Shown: piece by piece, positions 11,538 to 21,880 of the stretch
Layout of the letters: each line of letters opens with the position of its first letter
Position numbering within the stretch: position 1 is the stretch's first letter
Position numbers and translations under genes: made by a program
Notes under the pieces: model-generated
The model's input: only the letters and a program-made list of their open reading frames with translations
Database searches by the model: none
What the model was told of the DNA's origin: nothing
From: Aurelia coerulea
Lineage: Eukaryota > Cnidaria > Scyphozoa > Semaeostomeae > Ulmaridae
NCBI GenBank assembly: GCA_039566865.1
Contig: CM076943.1
Coordinates: 12,758,001 to 12,822,000, forward strand
Length of the DNA: 64,000 bases
Reading direction: 5' to 3'

Positions 11538-14500
11538 ATGCCCTTAAACTTGAAAATACTGTCATGGAACATAAATGGATACTATAGCAAAATATTAGGT
11601 AGCAAACTTTGCGATCAAGGTTTCCTTGAAAAGGTATCAAAATACGATATTTTATGCTTAGTAGAAACACATGAAAACAAAAACTCAGATCTTAGTATCG
11701 TTGGGTTTCATAAGTTAGACTCAATGAAACGTGATAAAGTAAAATTTAAGAGTTCTGGAGGGATTGCTGTTTATGTTAAGGATCACATTAAGAATGTTGT
11801 TTCAACAATCAAAAATCAGAATGATCACACTGACATCCTATGGTTCAAAATTAAGAAGGATTACACATCTAGTAGGAGAGACATATTTGTAGGAAACGTC
11901 TATTTCAGCCCAGAGGTGTACGAAAAGAAGTACAACAAGGATTACTTATGTATTCTTGAAAAAGAAATTGCCCACTTCAAAACTAAGGGTGAAGTATTGG
12001 TACAGGGAGATTTTAATGCAAGAACAGGAAGCGTGCAGGATTTGGTTGAACACAGCAAATTTTTTGAAGATGAAAATGAAATCACATCAATCAATACCAA
12101 CTCCAACTTTAAATATCGTAGAAATTCTGAGGACCATATAATTAACTCTAGGGGAAGGGATCTTATAGATTTATGTCATACCGCGGATCTGTACATTGCA
12201 AACGGTAGGGTACTAGGTGATTGTAGAGGCAAAAATACTTGTTTCCAGTGGAATGGGTGCAGCCTAGTTGATTATCTTATAGTTTCAAACACAATCTACA
12301 ACTCTTTGAACTATTTTCAAATAGGGGACTTAATACCGTGGATATCAGATCATTGTCCGCTTACATATTCCATTAGTTTAGTTAATGAGGTAATGATCGA
12401 TACGGATGAGATAAAACTAATTGATATTCCGTCTAAGATTTATTGGGATGGGGCCCGTAAGGAAACATTTAGAAACTCTTTATGCAGTGAAAAGATCAAA
12501 TATACGCTTGAAAGTCTCAGTGAGAAATCATCAAAGGACAATTCTCCTTCCTCTTGTATTCAAACGGTTAAAATGATCACAGATTTGTTCAACTCCATTG
12601 TCGATGACTGCAACATTAGAATCAAACCAAAGTTGTCAAAAACCATCAACAGAAAAAATAAGAAGTGGTTTGATGGGGAATGTAAGACAATGAGAGTCAA
12701 CCTCCGCAGAATGGGGAAAATAGTATCTCATGAACCGAAGAACTCCCAAACAAGGACTGATCTAAATCTGATGAAAAAACAATTTAGGGGACTTTTGAAA
12801 AGAAAAAAAGCTGCATTTACAAGTGGCATATTTAATGATATGCAGAACAACGTTAAAGACTCTAAACAACTTTGGCGAATGTTAGACAAACTGCAAAAGC
12901 AAAATGAGGAAAAAGTCGATCACATAAAATCAATTAGCCCAAAACTTTGGCTTGATAGCTTCAAAAATCTTTTGACAGCACAGAATAATGAGTCAGTCGA
13001 ATTTGAAGACCAACATTCTGATAATAGCTCTATTTCTGAAATGGACAAAGAAATTGATGATAATGAATTGCGAAAAGCGGCAAAAAGCTTGAAAACTGGC
13101 AAATCTTGTGGATTGGATCAAATTGCAAACGATATGATACTATGTGTCTTTGAAATCTGTCCGTACATTTTTAAGAATTTGTTCAACTCTTTATTGACGA
13201 ATGGCGTGTTTCCTGACGTGTGGACTAAAAGCATGATTGTACCGATTTTCAAAAAAGGAGACAAGTCGGATGTTGCAAACTACAGAGGTATCGCCCTTCT
13301 TTCATGTCTGGGAAAATTTTTCAATCTTGTTATCAACTCTAGACTAACAGAGTTTGCCAAAACCAATGGTATCTTTCAACCAGAACAGTTTGGATTTATC
13401 AAAGGTAACCGAACCTCAGACAATCTGGCAGTTTTACACTCACTTGTTGACCATTACTGCTTTAAAAATAAATCTAGACTATACGTTGCATTTATCGACT
13501 TTGAAAAGGCCTATGATAAAATCAATCGACAAATTTTGTTGAATAAAATAAAGAAAATGGGAGTGCAGGGAAACGTTTTCAAGATTATCGAGAGCATGTA
13601 CCAAAATGACCAATCATGCATACGCATCGGAAACAAGAGAACCGACTTCTTCCAAGTTGGCAATGGAGTTAAACAGGGCTGTATTCTAAGTCCAACCTTA
13701 TTTAACATATTCCTAAGCGATCTACCCGCCATTTTCAGAGATCAAGACAGCAAGCCTGCTTCATTAGGTGAGACAACTGTAGGATCGTTTTTCTGGGCAG
13801 ATGATATTGCAATCATATCAGAATCTAAAGAAGGGCTACAAAACTCTTTAGATAATCTACATAGATATTGTCAATCAAATAAGATTAACGTGAACGTTAA
13901 GAAAACGAAATGCATGGTTTTTAACAAAAGTGGTAAGTTACTTCGAGGAATCAACTTTTGTTTTGGAAACGAAGAGATAGACTTAGTTAATAGGTTTAAT
14001 TATCTCGGTTTTCTTCTGACACCCTCTTTTAATGTCAAAGACCTTCTTAATGACCTGTATAAAAGGGGGCTGAAAGCCTATTTTAAATTAAAAACTACCC
14101 TTGGTGACCATTTTAAAACAAATATTCCTTTATCTTTAAAACTTTTTGATTCTTTAGTGAAACCCGTCCTTATGTATGGATCAGATTTCTGGGGACCATT
14201 AGTGTACCACCTCATTGACAACAACCCCATTGAGAATCTGAACGTCAAACTATGTAAACATTTGCTAGGAGTCAACAAGCACACGTCGAACGCTGGTTGC
14301 AGAGCTGAACTAGGCAGGCAGCCACTTTTACTGATTGGAGCTAAATCTTTCATCAAAAATTGGATACGAATCATGAACAATGAAGTAAATATGATTTTCA
14401 AAAATGCGTTTGAATTCAACTTGAATTTTCAACTACAATGGACCACAAAATTGAAGGATATCCTTCAAAGACATGGACTTCGTTACATTTGGGAGCATCA

Positions 14501-15038
14501 ATTAATCCCAGCTCGAACTATAGACTGGAAAAACAACTTAAATACGGTAATCATACGTTTAAGAGACGGCTACATTCAAACAACGCTGTCAAACATAAGA
14601 AATCAACCAAAACTAAGAACATACTGCTTGATAAAAAACGATTTCCTCATGGAACATTATTTACTTAACATAAGAAACATAAAGACGAGGGTCGCTGTAA
14701 GTAAGTTTAGACTCTCTGACCACCGACTAGCAATAGAAACTGGAAGATACATAAGACCTAAAGTTGATCCAAAAGACCGTATCTGCCCAGTGTGCAAAGT
14801 AACCCAAGATGAAATTCATTGTCTTGTAACATGTCAGATCAATGGGACAAGCCGCGATGTCCTTTTTGACGAGATCATAAAATCAAAACCCAGCTTCATG
14901 TTTATGCACTCTAAAGACAAGTTTGTCTATTTGATGCAAAACAGATCAGAATTAAGTACTCAAATATATAAGTTTATCGAATCGAGCTTGCTCGCCAGCT
15001 ATGATCATATAAATAAGACACATACCGATCCAGCTTGA
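11538..15038 (+). CDS. non-LTR retrotransposon ORF2: AP-type endonuclease, reverse transcriptase, zinc-binding tail
   Basis: The frame opens at an ATG at 11478, but the endonuclease family begins right at ILSWNING, so the ATG at 11538 (MPLNLKILSW) is the likelier start, giving about 1,166 residues. The endonuclease (residues 1-280) shows SWNING, the Glu of LVETHE, GDFNAR and the C-terminal SDHCPL. The reverse transcriptase (about 500-800) shows PIFKKGDKSDVANYRGIALL, then FIDFEKAYDKI with the first catalytic Asp, GVKQGCILSP, and FFWADDIAI with the catalytic Asp pair near residue 753. A late CPVC...H...C cluster (nt ~14785-14835) forms a CCHC-like zinc site. It nicks DNA and primes reverse transcription on the target. 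All catalytic residues I can check are present. YRGIALL and WADD differ from typical CR1 wording, so clade placement needs a tree. Confidence 0.9.
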   Translation: MPLNLKILSWNINGYYSKILGSKLCDQGFLEKVSKYDILCLVETHENKNSDLSIVGFHKLDSMKRDKVKFKSSGGIAVYVKDHIKNVVSTIKNQNDHTDILWFKIKKDYTSSRRDIFVGNVYFSPEVYEKKYNKDYLCILEKEIAHFKTKGEVLVQGDFNARTGSVQDLVEHSKFFEDENEITSINTNSNFKYRRNSEDHIINSRGRDLIDLCHTADLYIANGRVLGDCRGKNTCFQWNGCSLVDYLIVSNTIYNSLNYFQIGDLIPWISDHCPLTYSISLVNEVMIDTDEIKLIDIPSKIYWDGARKETFRNSLCSEKIKYTLESLSEKSSKDNSPSSCIQTVKMITDLFNSIVDDCNIRIKPKLSKTINRKNKKWFDGECKTMRVNLRRMGKIVSHEPKNSQTRTDLNLMKKQFRGLLKRKKAAFTSGIFNDMQNNVKDSKQLWRMLDKLQKQNEEKVDHIKSISPKLWLDSFKNLLTAQNNESVEFEDQHSDNSSISEMDKEIDDNELRKAAKSLKTGKSCGLDQIANDMILCVFEICPYIFKNLFNSLLTNGVFPDVWTKSMIVPIFKKGDKSDVANYRGIALLSCLGKFFNLVINSRLTEFAKTNGIFQPEQFGFIKGNRTSDNLAVLHSLVDHYCFKNKSRLYVAFIDFEKAYDKINRQILLNKIKKMGVQGNVFKIIESMYQNDQSCIRIGNKRTDFFQVGNGVKQGCILSPTLFNIFLSDLPAIFRDQDSKPASLGETTVGSFFWADDIAIISESKEGLQNSLDNLHRYCQSNKINVNVKKTKCMVFNKSGKLLRGINFCFGNEEIDLVNRFNYLGFLLTPSFNVKDLLNDLYKRGLKAYFKLKTTLGDHFKTNIPLSLKLFDSLVKPVLMYGSDFWGPLVYHLIDNNPIENLNVKLCKHLLGVNKHTSNAGCRAELGRQPLLLIGAKSFIKNWIRIMNNEVNMIFKNAFEFNLNFQLQWTTKLKDILQRHGLRYIWEHQLIPARTIDWKNNLNTVIIRLRDGYIQTTLSNIRNQPKLRTYCLIKNDFLMEHYLLNIRNIKTRVAVSKFRLSDHRLAIETGRYIRPKVDPKDRICPVCKVTQDEIHCLVTCQINGTSRDVLFDEIIKSKPSFMFMHSKDKFVYLMQNRSELSTQIYKFIESSLLASYDHINKTHTDPA

Positions 15039-15184
15039 AGCTTCAACTACTTTTGTTTGTAACTATGTTTATTGAAATTGTTTTGATCTGTTATGTTTAG
15101 TTATTTATATCTCGTCTAGCTGTTGAACTATATAACCGTAGTGTTATGGTAGGCTATTTGAGATTTAGATTGAAATTGAAAAAA

Positions 15185-15600
15185 TATATGGGGAGCACAA
15201 TGGAAGAATAAGAGAGTCCTCTTTTATTGCGATAACGCAGCAGTCGTTGCTATTGTAAATACTAAGAAGTCAAAGGGTGAGCAAATCATGAAACTTGTCC
15301 GCAGTTTGACTCTCTTGACTTTGAAATATAATTTCTATTTCAAAGAAAGCATGTCGTGGGTGCTAGGAATGAAATTGCTGATTCACTGTCTCGTTTTCAG
15401 GTCGAGCGTTTCCGGCAGCTGGCGCCAGGGGCGTACAGGGACCTGCAACGTGAAGGCATTCCACCGCCAAATACCCCAAACCAACTACCATCCGAAAGAG
15501 CAATGGGAGGGGAGCCCGAGCCCCGCAAAGGCCACAGCCACTGCAGGGTCCAAGCCCCACTCATCAAACCCCCTTGTTGTTTTCAAGCATACAACGACTG
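15185..15600 (+). pseudogene. DIRS-like pol, 3' remainder (RNase H C-terminus)
   Basis: Resumes with IWGAQWKNKRVLFYCDN (from ~15185), the RNase H block containing a conserved Asp, followed by AAVVAIVNTKKSKGEQIMKL (15241-15300). After a frameshift near 15348 comes ARNEIADSLSRFQVERF, the typical final RNase H block with its Asp. These blocks follow in order those lost at 9262, which shows that the two pieces were one gene. The section after ~15420 (LAPGAYRDL...) is Pro-rich and untypical. Confidence 0.8.
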
Positions 15601-15708
15601 ATTGGTATTATCTTCTGTCTTTTTCAATCACACAACTGTCATAATCTTTAAATAAGATTATTATCATTATCATTCGAAATTTTCGTTTCAGGCATCTGAA
15701 GCACCAGC

Positions 15709-17589
15709 ATGGCGACAAATCACGTGATAATGGTTTTCCTAATGGCTGTTGGAATCTTGCTGTCAAGCTTCCTGGCATTCATATCTGCTGATGCCACATG
15801 TTCAGATCCCCAGGAAATTGGAGAGTTGCGTGTACTCAAATCAAAACAATGTGTAGACATAAAAGGTAGTAGCGGTGCTGGAGATATCAAAGCGTTGACA
15901 TGCGATGGATACTCAGACCAGCAGGTCATTCTTTGTGGGGATGGGACAATCAGGAACAAGGCAGAGAATTACTGCTTCCAGGCAGATGTCAATGGAAACA
16001 ACAATGTGTACTCAGGCATTTGCAGCTTAATTCCCACGATCCCTGATCATCAGAAATGGGTATTTGGAAGAACGAAGAAATTCACAGACAACGGAGGCAT
16101 TATGCAAACTGCGAGGGAGATAATAAATGTCAAATCAGGAAAATGCCTTGACGTTGTTGGGCTAAGTGGAGGAGGCGACATGGGAACAAGCCCCTGTGAG
16201 AACAGAGATGACCAATACTTCTACATTCGCTCACGAGGGAAACTAGAAGCTCATGGCAGACTACAGAACCAAAGAAGTGGTAGATGTCTTGATGTTTCCG
16301 GAAAACAAGGTGGGAGTGATGGTGACAGAAATGTACTCTTGTACCACTGTGAAGATGCAAAGGATCAATGGTTTCGTTTTTACAAAAATGGCGAGATTGT
16401 GAATGAAAAATCAAATCAATGCTTAGATGTAGTAGGACGTTCTGGCCAAGGGAACATCATCATCAACGATGCATGCGAAGATCAACCAGACCAAATGTGG
16501 TCCACACCGAAACAACTCTGCCAGGGTGAATACTGCTCCTTCCGCAACAAGAAGTCTGGAAACTGCATAGATGTAGCGGGAATAGCTGGTGACGTTGATG
16601 CAAATGTGGGTTCCCATTCATGTGAAGGACTAGCTGATCAGCGATGGAAGTGGATAACCGGCAAATGGACGACTCCCTTGACAAAATGGAATATGGTTGG
16701 ATGCAATCAAAATGGAAAGGTAAGAAAGGGGTCAAGTCTCTCCTGTTTATATCTACAAGACTGCCACCATAGAAATGACTGCCACCAAAAATAGCCCCTG
16801 CGTTAGGTGAAAGGGAAAGGAAAACCTCTGCTGCTCCCTTTCTTTCTCCCTCCTCATTATCCAACAGCAAAGATCATTATTTTGGTATTCCTGTATTTAG
16901 GTGTCAGGTACGCTGAAGATACTTTGGCAAGTCCAAGGAGAAGGGTAATTAATCAAGAAATGTACAGAGAGATATTGCTGGAAAATTAGGGAACGCACCC
17001 TTTCCAGGAGTGCAATTTTAGGACATGATAATGTGTTCTGGAGTCAAATTTCAAACACGATACCCCGCGAATTTTCTTGTTTTACATCAAAGGGAAGCTG
17101 ATTCGAAGTTTTGCGTCTCTTTACCGTTAGCTTTGCAACAGCCCTTTGTCCCTATTGACAGCAACTTTGAATTCGTTTCAGGTAACTCAATGGATCACAG
17201 AAGGATTGACGTATTCCTCAACAGTTACGGACTCCATCACAATAGAAGTTGGAACGGAGATCGAATCCGGTGTAGAATTCCTCGGTGCCGGCGGAAAAGT
17301 GAAAGCATCATTCAAAGTGGCCACAACCCTGTCCAGACAATTCACAAACACAAACAACCGGGAGAGACGAATCAGCCTCACTTGCGAAAACTACGACAAC
17401 AACGAAGTTTTTAATCGAGGCTGTATGTGGCAACTAGAGGTCACAACCACGCCTGTTACCGACCTCAATGATCCATTGTCGTGGAAAGCTATGATCGTCA
17501 AATGCACGAACAGTAATGTTGCACCCGGATGTCCTCCATTCACTAAATGCAGAGACACAGCGTGTACTCAGTGTGAAAGCTTCTCCTAG
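15709..17589 (+). CDS. secreted R-type (ricin B) lectin with C-terminal beta-hairpin, aerolysin-like segment; two coding exons
   Basis: Coding exons 15709-16719 and 17182-17589, both phase 0: donor AATGGAAAG|gtaag, acceptor cgtttcag|GTAACT, 472 codons in total. A splice acceptor at 15681-15691 just before the ATG implies an upstream non-coding exon. Residues 1-28 are a signal peptide (hydrophobic core MVFLMAVGILLSSFLAFIS). Residues 40-325 contain six ricin-type repeats with C(L/I)D(V/I) and D-Q-x-W-like motifs (KDQWF, PDQMW, ADQRW), i.e. two beta-trefoils expected to bind glycans. Exon 2 is rich in alternating Ser/Thr/Val/Ile (TVTDSITIEVGTEI) followed by a Gly-rich turn and more alternating strands, resembling the membrane-inserting hairpin of aerolysin-type pore-formers. 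It ends in a Cys-rich tail. The lectin call is firm. Pore formation is inference. It could serve in defence, prey capture or symbiont recognition. Confidence 0.8.
16720..17181 (+). other. intron of the lectin gene
   Basis: 462-bp intron bounded by gtaag and ...cgtttcag. It separates the glycan-binding trefoils cleanly from the beta-hairpin segment, at phase 0. Such a boundary is compatible with exon shuffling of the two modules. If the intron were retained, exon 1 would read on to a stop at 16792-16794, giving a lectin-only 361-residue protein. Confidence 0.75.
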
Positions 17590-17898
17590 AGCACCTCATC
17601 ATGAAAAGTATGGGACACTAAATTCAAGTCCGTACGCTAATTGATTTTGTAGGCTGTAGAAGTGAATTACAACAACATGAACTGCAAGCAAACTTTTGTT
17701 TTATTTCAATTCATATAAAACTTCCAGCCTTCCACGGGGAAAGCATGGGTATTCCCCGGGGGGGGGGGTACTTCACTTTAAATTCATACAGGGATGTGCG
17801 GTGCCAGAATTTCTGTTATGACCCAATCCCAGAATTTTGGTCAAAAAATGATACCCTATCCCAGAATATAGGTCAGATATTGATACCCAATCCTAGAA

Positions 17899-19742
17899 TT
17901 TTGAAGAAGTAACAAAGAACAACTTTAAGGAACTTTTTGATAACAAAATCAACCGGGTATCTAAAATGTGGACTGTGATGGGAAACATAGTGAATCCTAA
18001 AAAAGGAAAATCTAACAATCTCATTAAGAGAATTACCACCGATGATGATCAATCGTATTTTGATGATACCGACATTGCTAACGCACTAAACAAGCACTTT
18101 TGTACTGTAGGCAAAAAAACTGCTGCAAAGATAAAAAATTGTTCAGCGAACTTTAACAGCTACTTGAAAAATCCTGTCGAAAAAATCACTATTTTTCCAG
18201 CCAATAAAAGAACATGAAATCGTTACTGAAATAAAACTTCTAAAAGGCAACAAATCTCCAGGACATGATGGTATTAAGCCATCGATTATAAAATCTACCT
18301 TTGAACTCCTAGTTAGCCCACTCTCTCACATCTACAACCTTTCCATAAATTCTGGAATATTTCCAGATATTTGGAAAGTCGCAAAGTAATTCCTGTTTTC
18401 AAGAAGGGTGATAGATACCTTGCAGAAAACTACAGACCAATCTCCCTCCTGTCTTGCTTTGAAAAAAATATTTGAACGTCTGGTTGTCAAACGTATGATG
18501 ACTTTCATAAAAAAACACAAACTATTGTATGAACTCCAATTTGGATTCAGAGAAAACCACTCAACAGTGCATGCTCTCTTAGAAATTACCGACCAAATCT
18601 ACAGTAAATTAGATCAAGATAACTGTGCACTTGGTGTATTTCTCGACCTATCAAAAGCATTTGATACTATTGACCATGAGATTCTTCTTCACAAACTCCA
18701 TCATTATGGATTTAGAGGGATCGTTGGAGACTGGTTTTCCAGCTATCTCAGTAACCGTAAACAATACACGTGCTGCAATAAGACACAATCTGCCTTAGAA
18801 ACCATTGAAACAGGAGTACCACAAGGGTCAGTCCTTGGCCCAATTCTTTTCACAATATTCGTAAATGACATGGCAAACGCTATGAATGATGTTAAACCAA
18901 GACTCTTTGCTGATGACACGAACATATTTTGCTTTAGCAACAATATTAACGACTTAGCTAGAGTAATTAACAGCTAACTAGCCAAATTAGATGAGTGGTT
19001 CAAAGCAAACAAACTGCTTATCAACACAAGTAAAACAAATCACTGCCTTTTTAAACCAAATCGAAATAAAACCATCGACAACGATTTCGCAGTCGAAATG
19101 GGTTCCAAACTTAAAGAAGTCAACAGTTTAAAATATCTTGGACTGCAAATAGATTGCAACTTAAACTGGAATGACCATATAGACATACTTGCTAGCAGCT
19201 TAGTTAAATATTGCTCTATGTTTGCTAAACTGCGACACTTAGTCCCAGCTGAATATTTGCAGGCTTTATTTCTCAGCTTAGTGCAATCAAAAATAAGCTA
19301 CGCCTTAGAAGTTTATGGAGTGGCTAAAGAATGTCATTTAAAGCGACTCCAAGTACTGCAAAATAGAATGCTTAAAATCTTGCAGTTCAAAGACTATAGA
19401 TACTCAAAAAACATTCTGCATAAATCGTATGGAAATTTTAAAGTAAAAGATCTCTATGAAGCAAAAATTCTTAACTTCATGCATAAAGTGCATCATAACC
19501 CAGAAAAACTTCCAGCTGCATTTCATAGCTATTTTGAAACTAATGAGGGTAAACATAAATACGAAACAAGACAAAGAAAAGACTATAAACTATGCAGAAC
19601 ACGCAAACATTGGGGTGACCAAACGCTTAAAAACAAAGGTGCAAGACTCTGGAATAACCTCCCAGATAAAATAAAACATATCAATAACGTAAAATCATTT
19701 TCTAACGAAATAAAAAATCTTAGACTCCTTCAATACCAATAA
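17899..19742 (+). pseudogene. L2/CR1-like reverse transcriptase, frameshifted
   Basis: Readable blocks in order: LLKGNKSPGHDGI (near 18240), VIPVFKKGDRYLAENYRPIS (near 18385), LQFGFRENHSTVHALLEI, FLDLSKAFDTIDHEILLHKL with the first catalytic Asp, GVPQGSVLGPILFTIFVND, RLFADDTNIF with the catalytic Asp pair (near 18905), SLKYLGLQID, and a long C-terminal connection ending GARLWNNLPDKIKHINNVKS, the usual tail of this clade. It is broken by frameshifts near 18215, 18390 and 18465 and by a TAA near 18976. RPISLL and FADDT wording places it in the CR1/L2/Jockey group, distinct from the element at 9.3-15.2 kb. Confidence 0.85.
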
Positions 19743-19791
19743 AATAAAGAAACAAAAAACAACAAATTAAATCAAATACAAAATAACTTAA

Positions 19792-21064
19792 CCCTATCCA
19801 GACTGGGCTTTTTGAGCTACTAGAAGACTGGGGGGGGGGGGCTCATTCAGCCCCCCCCTCTCTAAAATCGCCATTCCTTCACTTTACGAAGACGAAATTC
19901 ACCATGCAGGTAGCCGTGCTTATGATCTATCATTTCTAACAAAAAAAGTCTAAAAATAGATATGACGTCATAATTATTAAAGACCAACTGGCACGTGTCC
20001 ACGAAAAAAATGAAAAAAACAACTTTTTTTTAAATCTTCATAATTTTCTAAGATTGATTCCTGAAACCAAATTATGCCAATCAAAGCATTGTTAGAAGGT
20101 GAAAATATACTTATAAAGTGAAAAATTTGATTTTCGCAAATCCAAGATGGCGGACACAGAGATTAAAAATCTTGTTTTTCTGAAAAATGAAAAATGCAGC
20201 TATAAAAGAGAATTTCTCCATATATTACGATGAAAACTACTTCGATGATAAGTGATCGTTGCATACTTCATTTTTCCTTTTGAAACTTTTGTTTTAATTA
20301 TTGCAAAAAATGCTGACATCAGCATTTTTTCCCCGTAGTAAGCAAATGAGATGGAAAGAAGAAGGAAGGTGGAAATAAGGGGTTGAAGATAGTTATTTGG
20401 TGAAATTTTGATAATATCTTGACAAACTAAACACTTTCAAGTCAAAAAATTCTCACTGTAAAACAAATTCTCAAGATATGCATGAAAACTGATCGTTAGT
20501 AGTACTATCTGAGGATACCCCCGGGGAATCTTGTACCGTTTGCGACCAATGATGCACAAAATTCAAACAAAATTACACAGCTTAGGTGGAAACAACCCTG
20601 TTGATCAGTTTTAGTCTATTTATTGCCGCTGTAAAACATTTGGGGTCGAAATATCCTTGCAGAAAGACCGCTAACTAATTTTTGCCATTTTCTTAAAGAT
20701 GACGTCATTGATGAGGTCACGTGACACATATTTTGTCTATTGTTCCTGGAAAAAATTAAAGAGACCTTACAAATTATAAGTTCACAACTGAAAAAGGATA
20801 CTATCAAAGGATTATGAGGTGATCTGGAATTACATCCATAAGCAGCTTACCTAAAAGTTGGCCCCGACCACTCTGAAAAAAACAGCCACCCCCCGGCCCC
20901 CTGAATTTTTTTTTCAAAATTTCACACAAATTCACACTTCAAAAGGATAGAAACTAAAAGTCAAAAAACCATTTCCTGGTTCGTTGAACCAATTAGGAGC
21001 AGTGCTCAGTTAAGTAGGTGGGGGGGCTGAATGAGCCCCCCCCCCCCCCCCAGTCTGGATAGGG
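19792..21064. mobile_element. piggyBac-type non-autonomous element (TTAA), copy C
   Basis: TTAA at 19788-19791 precedes CCCTATCCAGACTGGG, and the inverse CCCAGTCTGGATAGGG ends at 21064 followed by TTAA (21065-21068). G and C runs follow just inside both ends, as in copies B and D. At 1,273 bp it is larger, with a different interior and no transposase ORF. It sits in the 3' UTR of the L2/CR1-like copy, which dates it as younger than that insertion. Confidence 0.85.
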
Positions 21065-21600
21065 TTAACCTTTAACGCTTTATAATATTAACCATTATAC
21101 TTTTACCAGTTTGCTACTACTGTTCTTCTCGTTACGTTTTGTATATATTTTGCTTGTTTTTGTTCTCAAAGCGGCTCAGACTTGCTTTTTCTGATTCGTA
21201 TAAGTTTTACAGTACATTATATTATGTACCATGTATTTCTTATGAATAAAGTTTGAATTGAACAATTCAACGTTAAATTGCACTCACTCTCAAGACGAAA
21301 GAACGGATTTCGTCTCAGTTATGGTTACAAGCAGAACAAATCTGTTCTGAATCAAAGGGGACATTCAACACCCATTACCAGAATTTTTAGCATAACAGCT
21401 AACCCCCAATCCCAGAAAATTTCAAGTGAAAGTCTACCCCAATCCCAGAAAATTTCAAGTGAAAGTCTACCCCAATCACAGAAAATTTCCAGTAAAAGTA
21501 TACCCCATTCCCAGAATTTTCAGGCCAAAAACTACCCAAACTGGCGCACATCCCCGTCTGACCAGACAGTGAAGTACCCCCCCCCAGGGGGTATTCACTA

Positions 21601-21880
21601 ATGGATGGGACAAACATCTCCAAAAAAGGATCTGCGTTCGGCAAAATGGTCCCATAGCCTTGCCTTGGCATTCTTCTGTTTGAAAGGCTAGGGTATGATG
21701 TTATGATAGGGCCTTATGGGTAACGGGCTTGATGGGTCCTCCACTATTCTGGGGCACGCCCTGGTACAAAGTAGGTTGCTGAACGCCCCCATTGTTACAA
21801 AGACAACATGGGTACAGTTGAATCTTCAAAATTACATGGGCTGATCTCGAATAAATAGGCTGTAAATTTCTTTTTTCTAC
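21601..21880. other. no gene seen
   Basis: Short spacer between the G-run element and a mariner-like MITE. No ORF or motif supported. Confidence 0.4.

Larger units (their letters stand above)
9263..15184 (+). mobile_element. full-length non-LTR retrotransposon with two open ORFs
   Basis: Interrupts the DIRS-like RNase H between 9262 and about 15185. It has a short 5' leader, ORF1 (9345-11366), a ~170-nt inter-ORF gap, ORF2 (11538-15038), and a ~145-nt 3' tail ending in ATTGAAATTGAAAAAA rather than a long poly(A). Both ORFs are uninterrupted, so the copy looks young. I could not find a target duplication. Roughly 60 codons of the host RNase H are absent across the junction, which points to a target-site deletion at insertion. 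The exact ends are uncertain by tens of bases. Confidence 0.8.
17899..21262 (+). mobile_element. 5'-truncated L2/CR1-like non-LTR retrotransposon
   Basis: Contains the reverse-transcriptase remnant (17899-19742), then an A-rich 3' region interrupted by a TTAA element (19792-21064), then the rest of the 3' UTR ending GAATAAAGTTTGAATTGAA at about 21262. The endonuclease is missing, as expected for 5' truncation. The terminal TTGAATTGAA motif is the kind of short 3' microsatellite used by CR1/L2-type elements. Confidence 0.75.
17748..21600. mobile_element. G-run inverted-repeat element, split by nested insertions
   Basis: The left arm (GGGTATTCCCCGGGGG... then TACTTCACT) is inverted at the right end (AGTGAAGTACCCCCCC...GGGGGTATTCACTA, to ~21600). 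Short direct units built on AATCCCAGAAAATTTC...TACCCC (~33-36 bp) fill the right half (21405-21530), and relatives fill the left (17815-17898). The two halves are separated by an L2/CR1-like retrotransposon. Relatives at 34551-34852, 35028-35495 and 42931-43373 are uninterrupted or SINE-split. Confidence 0.7.
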
